Assembly: GCF_022682495.2 (NCBI RefSeq)
Contig: NC_071389.1
Coordinates: 99,799,951 to 99,863,950 of the forward strand
From: Desmodus rotundus
Lineage: Eukaryota > Chordata > Mammalia > Chiroptera > Phyllostomidae
Direction of reading: 5' to 3'
Length of the DNA stretch: 64,000 nt
Positions within the stretch are counted from its first letter, which is position 1. Each line of letters opens with the position of its first letter. The translations under genes and the position numbers were made by a program. Under the pieces are notes generated by a model. The model did no database searches. It was not told the origin of the DNA and saw only the letters and a list, made by a program, of their open reading frames with translations. Positions 56,497 through 64,000 of the stretch are shown here, in pieces.

Positions 56497-58030
56497 TTGT
56501 GTTACCAGTTGTCAGGAAATAAGTCTCTAAGACTTGCTTGTGAGCACTTCTTTGGAATAATAGAATTGTTGGTTCAAGTTTTGTTCATATATTCCCACTT
56601 TGTCTGGGGTCTTGTTATAATTATGTTTTTGCGTTTGTACTTTCATACCATCAGGGCTTGTTCTATTTTGACTCCAAAAGTGAGCCCACGAGGCCGAATT
56701 TTAAAAGATTTGTCCATGTATAGCTATTATCTAACATCTAAGAAGGAGTTGATGTTCTATTGTAATACTGCTCGGCCTATGTATACTTTAGACTATGGGA
56801 AAAAATGGCCCCTAAATGATTTCCTAAATTACTGTACCATCATGCAACTGGAATTATTTTGCCAGCAGTCAGGGAAATGGGATAAAATCCCTTATGATCA
56901 GGTGCTCATGTCTTTACACGATAAGGATTCAGCAAGGAAAAGTAACCACTTAATGATGCAGAAAAGGAAAGTGGCTTCAAAATCCTTCCCTGATGGTAAA
57001 ACATAGAAACAAAATGAGTCTTTTTAATGTCCTGAACCCATGGGATGTAAGATTAGCAAAAGGAAGATTTTTCCCATCACCACTCCTGCTGCTAGATACC
57101 CCAGAAATAGGGCCCAGAGGGACAACAGTTTCACCCTTGTATGAAAAAGGAATAGTTTCCCTCTAAAAGATACAGCAGGATACCCCATTTGGTCAGGAAT
57201 CATCCCTATCTGGAGCAGAAAAATTCCCTTTGAAGCAATACTCTATGGGCAAAATAAACCAGGAAGGCCAGTCTGCTGGATACTATTGGGCACAGACTCT
57301 CTTTTATACTTCACATTTACTGAATTGGAAGAATTTGAACCCCTCATATAAGGGGGCCTCAGAAAATGGCAGATCTTATCACTTCCATTTTTGCTACTTG
57401 CCATCCAAACTGGGCAGTTGTCCAAGCTCTTGTTCACCTGCAAACAACAGAGGAAAGGTGGCTAGTTATAAATAAGGCTAAGGAAGAGGCTCATTATCTC
57501 CATCAATAAAATCCTGACAAGACCCCCAACCCAGCCAGGGCAATTCCCTTAACACAGCTGAACTGGGACCTAAATAGTGGGAACTTAGCCTTCCTAGAAC
57601 ATTACAAAACATGCATATTGAAAAGTTTAAGAAAGGGGTGCCTAAATAAAAGCACCTAAATGTGATGCAGGTCATTCAAGAAAAACCAAATGAAGATCCT
57701 TCTGAATTTTTACAAAGGATCTATCAGGTCTATCACAAGTGCAGTGATGCTGACCCACAGGTACCAGAAAATATCCAGATGGTAAATATGACTTTTACTG
57801 GGCAAATTGCCTTGGATTTCAAAAGAAATCTTCAATTTTTAGATATGGTATTGGGAATAAACTTCTCCCAGCTCATAGACATAGCATTTAAAATTTACCA
57901 TGCCCAGGAAACAAGGAAATTAAAACATGACATGGATTCCTTAGAAACAAAGTGGGAAAGCCAGAAGGGAATGTGGGAAACAATGTGGCAGGGCCTGAAA
58001 GAACAAGGAAAAGACCCATGAAGTGCTAAT
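56497..58030 (+). pseudogene. gag: Class I ERV gag remnant (matrix and capsid)
   Basis: Pieces follow gamma-type Gag order. A matrix-like stretch is open at 56497-57006. A capsid start around 57190-57475 includes 'INQEGQSAGYYWAQTLFYTS' and 'NWKNLNPSYK'. The major-homology-region part is open at 57662-58021 ('EKPNEDPSEFLQRIYQVYHK', then 'MVNMTFTGQIALDF'). Gag would form the core and package genomic RNA. Stops and frameshifts lie between the pieces. Right after the capsid end the gene is interrupted by a solo LTR (58037-58593), and it resumes with a nucleocapsid zinc knuckle. Confidence 0.85.
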
Positions 58031-58036
58031 CAATGT

Positions 58037-58593
58037 TGGTGTGGCTCCCAGCCCACAGGATCCATGTGTTGTGGCTGAGACAAGACATATTCACACAAGA
58101 CAAATTCACCGGGTCCTGTGGAGGAAAAGGGACGGCATGGCCACTCTCTCAAGAAGAGAGCGCTCGACCCTTGCCTTGACAGGCTTTTATTGCTTTTCTG
58201 GACCCATTACATTGAGGATGGTCCTCATTTACTATGCACAGGTTCGCTTTAGGAGGTTACAGAAAACAAAGGAGAGGATGTTGCTAATTACATAAAAAAG
58301 GAAGGATATTTGCAAATGTAAAGGAAAAAGTGGTTAAACTGGTTACACTTGTCCTTGGAAGGTTTAGCTCAGATTTTAGGAAGTTACTTTAAAGATAAGC
58401 AGTAAACATTTGCTGCCTCAATTCAGGGTGAGGGAGTTTTAGCAAAAGCAAGCTTCATAGAGGCCCAGGTACAATGCAGGCCTGATTCCTCATGGGAAAA
58501 CCTATCCGTGGGCATGGGTTCTGTGTGCTGAATCTCGCTCCCCACTGGCCTGAGTGGGAGCTGGGCCCACACCACTCAAAACAGTCTCCTATA
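58037..58593 (-). mobile_element. Solo LTR, class II-like, inserted in the ERV gag
   Basis: It is the reverse-complement relative of the LTR at 42792-43382; they share for example ccctcaccctgaattgaggc and a gcagcaaatgtttactg piece. It is flanked by caatgt at 58031-58036 and 58594-58599, a perfect 6-bp duplication. The aataaa complement (ttttatt) is at about 58186-58192. Its 557-bp length is slightly shorter than the partner. Confidence 0.92.
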
Positions 58594-58596
58594 CAA

Positions 58597-58640
58597 TGTA
58601 CCTATTGCAAAAAAGAAGGCCATTGGGGAAAGGAATGACC
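58597..58640 (+). pseudogene. gag: Nucleocapsid zinc-knuckle remnant of the ERV gag
   Basis: Directly after the solo LTR the frame reads CTYCKKEGHWGKE, the first two Cys and the His of a CCHC knuckle. The position of the fourth ligand is a TGA stop (58636-58638). Such a knuckle binds viral RNA. The solo LTR landed at its very first codons. Confidence 0.82.
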
Positions 58641-61600
58641 AGAACTCAAAAAGTAAAGTAAAAAGGATAAATACCCTCACAGAGAGATGCTAGAAAGGAA
58701 AGATGAGTCTGATGATGAATGAGGAGGCCCAGTGTCTCCCCTAGATATCTCCCAAACTATTACTACTTCCCCAAAGGAACCCCAGGTATAACCGATGGTG
58801 GGGAGCACACTAATTGATTTTCTTGTAGATACAGGTTCTACATACAGAACAAACCAAGAAAAGTTCAGCTGCAGTAGTGGTTACTGGAGTAACCAGGCAA
58901 TTACAAAAACAAGTGTTTTTTCAACCTCTACAATTCCAGCTTGAGGGTCCAAAACTTAAGCGTAGTTTTCTCTACATATCAGACTGCCCCATCCTATTCC
59001 TACACCGATATTTACTTTGTAACTGCATGCATAAATAACTTTTACTCCTGATCAGCAGCAATTATGTGTAGAAGTACCGCTGGAACATGCTTTCCAGCTC
59101 CAGGTGCTCCTGATTTGCCCAGGAGGACTCAGAGATGAAGTATTCACACCCAAGACCTATGGGCTGATTGATTAAGCCAGGTATGCTGATGGAACCCTGG
59201 ATAGAGCAGTTAACATTCAGATCCATAAAAATTAACCTGAAAGAAGGGCTGCAGATCCCATGGAGGAAACAATACCCCCTTAAAGAGCAAGCTTTAGAAG
59301 GAATTCAACCAGTATACAGAAATTCTTAAAATCAGGATTAATTTGTCCATGCCACTCTCCTTATAACCCTAAACCCAGTTTGCCAGTCAAAAAGCATCAC
59401 TCTGATGCATACTGATTTGTACAGGATATTCAGGGCATAAATAACATTGTCCAGGACATTCTTACAATGTCCAGCCCTTACACTTTACCATGGTACCTGG
59501 GGATAGTAAATGGTGTTCAGTCGTAGACTTGAAGGATCCCTTTTTCTGCATCTCAATAGGTGAACAGGCTCAGCTATAATTTGCCTTTGAATGGCAGGAC
59601 CCCAAAACTAAAGCCACGCCCCAATACTGTTGGATTGTGTTACCACAAGGATATAAGAATTCCCCAACTATATTTGGGGAAATAGTAGCAAAATGCTTAA
59701 GGGATATTTAATTGAAGTAAGGAGTTATTTTATAATATGTAGGTGACTTACTGATAACTAGCGATACTCTTGAGGATGGCTTGCTCACCACCATCACAGT
59801 CCTGAATCATTTGGCAAAAAGAAGATATAAAGTATCACCTCACAAAGTCCAAATTTACAAACAAGAGGTGGCATGCCTGGGATTCCCACTGAAATAGGGT
59901 ACTAGAAGCTTAATGGCTGATTGAAAACAAACCATTGCTGCAATAAAAATCCTATAGATCTGAAGGTAGCTTCATGGATTTTTAGGGATTACAGGGTTCT
60001 GCTGAATTAGGACTCCAAATTGTGGATTTATAGCAAAACTATTGTATAATTCTTTGAAAGAATTAGACTCTGAACATTTTGAATGGACAAGAGACTGTCA
60101 GGTGACATTTGATACCTTGGAGAAAAAACTAGTTTCAGCTCCCACATTAGGATTACCCAATTTACAGAAACTTTTCAAATTGTACATTCATGAAAGGCAA
60201 TGGATTGGAATTGGGGTACTAACTCAGACTCTAGGAAATACTCTTCAATTCATAGTCTATCTCTCAAAGAAAATGGCTAATATGACAAAAGGATGGTCAT
60301 CCTGCCTCTAGGCAGTAGCAGCTACTTGTGACGTCTTATAGACAACAGAGAAATTCACTCTGGAGCAACTTACTACGGTATTTGTACCACACCAAGTCCT
60401 AACTGTACTGGAACAGAAAGGAGGGTATTGGCTGATGGCAGGGTGCATGAGAAAATATCACACTACTTCATTAGACAACCTAAATGTTACCTTACAAACT
60501 ACCACTACATTAAAACTGGCCACCCTACTCCTGGACTCAGAGAGAGGCTCAAACCTCCAGCATTATTGGTTGGAAATCACCAAATTTATTGCAGAAGACA
60601 AGATCTATTGGACCACTGCTGACAGAACCTGACTGGGAATTATATGCAGATGGGAGCCACTTCATGGAGAATTGTCAGTGATGAGCTAGTTACACAGTAG
60701 TATCCGTAGACAAGGTAGTAGAAGCCCAAGCCCTTGCTATATAAACCTCAGCACAAAATGCTGAACTTACAGCTCTCACCAGAGCCTTAGAATTGTCTCA
60801 GGGAAAGAATGTTAACACCTACACTGACTCTAAGTATGCCTTCATGGTAGTTCATGCCCATGGGCAATATGGAAAGAAAGAGGACTCTTAACCTCAGAAT
60901 AAGGACGTCAAACATGCAAAATAGATTTTATAACTGCTAGAGGCAGTGAATCTAATGAACCAGATTGCCAAAATGCACTGCACAGAACACCAGAAAATCG
61001 TTTCCAAATAAGCCAAGGAAACCAAACTGCTAATAAAGCAGCAAGACAAGCTGCCCAATGGCAGTCACCTTTGGGGCTTTCAATGCCCCCCAAGGCTTGT
61101 CAGAATTTAACCCCCATTATACAGAATAAGATGAGGAATGGGCCTGTAAATTGGGGATTTTCTAATACTGTCCCTAATTCTATATGGAAGATCGACACTT
61201 ATGGTATGAACTTACTTCCTGAAGCTCTAGTATATCCCATCCTCAAACACCTATCTGAAGGGTCTCATTATGGAAAGAATGTTGTAAAGGAACTTATTAG
61301 GCCACACTTGAAGGGCCCTTATTTGTAAAGGACCATCCAGAGGATTATCCAAGCCTGTCAGATATGAACCCAAAATATCCTAAAACAAAATATGTCCTAA
61401 TGGAAAGAGGAATACAATACAAAGGAATATGCCCATTTTTACAAAGATGCCTAAAACAAATGGAAACTTAAATTTTTATTAGTTTTTATGGACACTTTTT
61501 CAGAGTGGGTTAAGGTATACCCCACTAGAAATATGAAGGGAACTGAAGTAACAAAACTTCTACTTAAAGAAATAATCATGAGGATTGGACTTCCTTGTGG

Positions 61601-62230
61601 CATTCAAAGTGATAGTGAACTGTCATTCACTTTGGAAATTTCTCAGGAAATAGGAAAGGCACAACAGATTCCATGGAAACTACATACATCTTGGAGACCT
61701 CAATCTATGGGAAAGACTGAAAAAATGAGCCACACAATAAAGAAGATCCTGGCAAAAACATGCCAGGAAACACATTTGAAATGGGACAAGGCATTCTCGA
61801 TTGCCTTGCTCCAAATTAAGGTAGCATCCCAGAGCATGCTTAAATTAAGCCCTTTTGAAATAGTGTGGGAAACCCTTCCAAGATTTTTTTTTAGGAAAAA
61901 CTGCTTTAGATTTAGAACATGAATAAAAAATTAAACAAAATGTACAAAATCTAGGACAAACACTAACAATTTTGCACAAGTTTGCTCATTGCATGTCTGT
62001 CTACCTGTCTGACAAGCCTTTACACCCATTCTAGCCAGGAGACTGAGTCTTCCTAAAAACCTGAAAGATTCAAGACCCTGAATAGCAGATAGTCAAGGAA
62101 TGGACCAGTCCCTATGATATCCTGCTGACAACACACTCTTCCCTAAAGCTCATGGGAATCAAGCCTTGGATCCACCACACAAGAATAAGCAGACATCACA
62201 TGATGAAGATTCAGACCTTGCTGCTTCTGT
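58641..62230 (+). pseudogene. pol: Class I ERV pol remnant (protease, reverse transcriptase, RNase H, integrase)
   Basis: Domains occur in gamma-type order with many stops. Protease: 'LVDTGST' at about 58822-58842. Reverse transcriptase: 'VVDLKD' (about 59523), 'LPQGYKNSP' (about 59641) and YVGDLL (59736-59753), where the first of the two catalytic Asp is Gly. The connection region is open at 60042-60311. RNase H: 'YADGS', '[12 protein letters not shown]' and 'YTDSKYAF' (about 60644-60845), with the three acidic residues present. Integrase: HHCC-like part near 61240-61365 with a stop in place of the last Cys, then core open at 61488-61922 ('MDTFSEWVKVYP', 'IQSDSELSF'), and a C-terminal 'WTSPYDILL'-like piece near 62100. 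It cannot make functional enzymes. Confidence 0.87.
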
Positions 62231-62826
62231 TGATACTGCAAGGGAAAGCTGTACCTATACTCCTGAAAGACATTTAAAATTCCCCTTTCAGAAAGGGACA
62301 GTGTTCCCAAAGCCAAGTGACAATATTACATTTTATTTTATTTTATTTTATTATTTTATTTTATTCCTTTTTTTTCTGCATTTCCCAGATAGTGGCTTCC
62401 TCAGCAAATGTATTCTTCTGTGGAGGGTTGCCACCCAGAGGCCTGTTCAAGGTTAGATCATGGAGATCCTTTAATCTCTCTAGTTTCTACTCCTCACTAA
62501 ACACTTGATTGTTTGTCTGTACTACAGGTACAACTTGGAAGCCCATTTGTAACACTATGTTTTGAAACATGAAGCAGTCTGGCAGCCTCACTTGCTTAGT
62601 AGTGCCATCCTTGAGACACTGCACATGCCACCTTTTGAAGGCAACAATCTTTCTCCCTCACATAAAACCTTTCCTCCATTCCTGACCTCCCCCTTCCTTT
62701 GTTAGATAGTAAGAATATGTGGACCTGGAGATAGGTAAAACTATGTTTTTGCCAGCAGGAAGTAACTACAGAAGAATGAGACATTTGTCCACTCACCCTT
62801 GTAATATTACAAGGGTCTAGAGTTTT
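62231..62826 (+). other. Short region between pol and the polypurine tract; no env recognised
   Basis: Only about 0.6 kb separates the end of integrase from the 3' LTR, too little for an envelope gene. It includes a (TTTTA)n microsatellite at about 62331-62367. No signal peptide, cleavage site or transmembrane pattern typical of Env was seen. The env gene was probably deleted. Confidence 0.7.
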
Positions 62827-62838
62827 GGAGAGAGGAAT
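62827..62838 (+). promoter_or_regulatory. Polypurine tract before the 3' LTR
   Basis: ggagagaggaat lies immediately upstream of the 3' LTR start; this is the usual site priming plus-strand DNA synthesis in retroviruses. Confidence 0.75.
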
Positions 62839-63220
62839 TGTTATCATAAAACAGTCAGTCAGATGGAGTGCCAAAGGAGTCTCAGCCCATTGGCCAAGAT
62901 AGTGGCAAGGGAAGGTTCTTAAACTGAGTGTTTCAAAAAGTAGAGATATGAATGGATAGGTCCCAAGCATACTAAAAGTTAGAAAGATAATGAGTAGGGT
63001 CCAAGCCTGCCAAAAACTAGAAGGATAATTGAATTAGGAAAAAAGCACTCCCCTCCCTATTGCTATAAGAACTGTGAGTTTGAGCAGGGAGAGGGAGATG
63101 GTCTTTGAGATGAGAGACCACCATTCTCCCAGGTTGTGCAACACCTGAATAAATCTTTTTCATTTTGCATCAATAACTGCTTCGTGGAGACAGCCAAACA
63201 TCTATTTTTATTTGGTAACA
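62839..63220 (+). mobile_element. 3' LTR of the class I ERV
   Basis: Pairs with 55858-56329, but is 382 bp against 472 bp. Most of the difference is two fewer U3 tandem units (units at about 62925, 62965 and 63003). The aataaa signal is at about 63149-63154. It ends tttggtaaca at the MLT1 junction. Confidence 0.9.
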
Positions 63221-63458
63221 ATAGCAGAGGGATCACGCTCCCCTTTTCTTTGCCAACACCAAGGAAAGGCCATGTGAATGCAAAGTGACAAGGTGGCTGT
63301 TGCAACCCACGAGGAAATCCCCACCAGATACCAACATGGTTGGAACCTTGATCCTGGACTTCCATGGTCCAGAAGTCTGAGAAAATGATTTTCTGTTGTT
63401 TAAGATACCCGTCTATAACATTTTGTTATGACAACTCAGACTAATATAAATGCTTATC
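63221..63458 (+). mobile_element. MLT1-type LTR (ERVL-MaLR), right half
   Basis: Phrases such as 'aaccttgatcctggacttcc', 'gtctgagaaaatgattt' and 'tctgttgtttaagatacc' are the 3' half of MaLR-type LTRs. It continues the left half at 55693-55857, fixing the ERV boundaries independently of the LTR comparison. Confidence 0.82.
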
Positions 63459-64000
63459 AAACTGACTCTTAATTCATTTCTGTGTTTTAAGAACATAAGA
63501 GAGCATAGGTTTGTGAACAAAGTTATAAAAGCTGTCCCATGGAATAGAATAGTATGAAGTGAAATACATTTTTTGGAAATTTGCCAGATACCAGATTAAA
63601 TGGTTTCAAGTAGTGACAAAGTCTTTCTGTATAAAGTCTTAGTAGAGGTAAGTGTCTAGTTAGGAAGGGAGAGCAAATTTCTGGCATTTCAACAACAGAG
63701 GGTGATTAACATGGAGAACTAGCCATAAAGCTATTGGAAATGCCAAAAGGCTAAGAGGGGCAGTAAGAATCCACCACTAGTCCAAGGACTGGAAGAGCCA
63801 TGGAGGAGAGTATCATTACCAGAGCCAGGACCTCCTGGAAGTAGTGGGAACACACCTATTGCAGATGGACAGAACAGGAACAAGGGGCCTATCCCCTGGC
63901 ATCTCCCTTCTTCTCAATCTTCAGTTCTATACTAGCGCCTTCCATTTCACAAACCAGGTGACATAAAGGCAAAAGAGCACAGAAAAAAGCTTTTGCAGAG
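63459..64000. other. Unclassified non-coding sequence
   Basis: No coding signal or repeat family recognised to the end of the window. Confidence 0.4.

Overview
This window reads as mammalian, repeat-dominated intergenic DNA, most likely from a bat. I see no host gene, tRNA, rRNA, CpG-island gene promoter or CRISPR array. Most of it is LINE-1 (L1) and endogenous retrovirus (ERV) sequence inserted into older copies of itself. The bat call rests on the L1 3' UTR type (a G-rich tract, then the motif catacaactgtaattgaata before the A-tail) and on recent half-L1 (HAL1) elements. It is inference from pattern memory, not a database match.

Layout. Two closely related L1 3' fragments occupy 1-3752. 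From about 3753 to 29245 the background looks like a decayed minus-strand retroviral element: LTR-like similarity at both ends and a recognisable gammaretrovirus-type gag remnant at 19.2-20.1 kb. It is broken by L1 'A' (minus, 5690-14420, itself split by a near-complete HAL1 at 6478-8452), an L1 3' end at 18.4-19.2 kb, and L1 'C' (plus, 20303-27651). A young, almost intact L1 'D' fills 29340-36334: GC-rich promoter, open ORF1, and ORF2 open except for one frameshift. From 36.5 to 42 kb lie an LTR with an adjacent polypurine tract, unclassified old sequence, and a second copy of a 'block C' repeat also present at 5.2 and 14.7-16.7 kb. L1 'B' (minus, 42061-52118) carries four nested insertions: a twin-primed L1 that itself holds a solo LTR, a roughly 90-bp L1 tail, a truncated HAL1, and an 800-bp solo LTR. 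From 52 to 55.7 kb are ancient fragments (L1/HAL1 ORF1, L2, MIR, old L1). From 55858 to 63220 is a class I ERV without a visible env. It sits inside an MLT1-type LTR and has a class II-like solo LTR in its gag.

How the parts relate. Target-site duplications (TSDs) read directly from the sequence order the insertions in many places: HAL1 into L1 A; twin-primed L1 into L1 B, then a solo LTR into that; class I ERV into MLT1, then a solo LTR into the ERV. Only L1 D looks recently active. Everything else is fossil. The least ordinary observations are three perfect 15-18 bp hairpins with short loops in decayed elements (one shown by comparison with L1 D to be a rewritten arm), tandem monomer-like repeats in L1 5' UTRs, L1 D's doubled 3' end inside one TSD pair, and different U3 repeat counts in the two LTRs of one ERV. 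I found no evidence of a new gene system.
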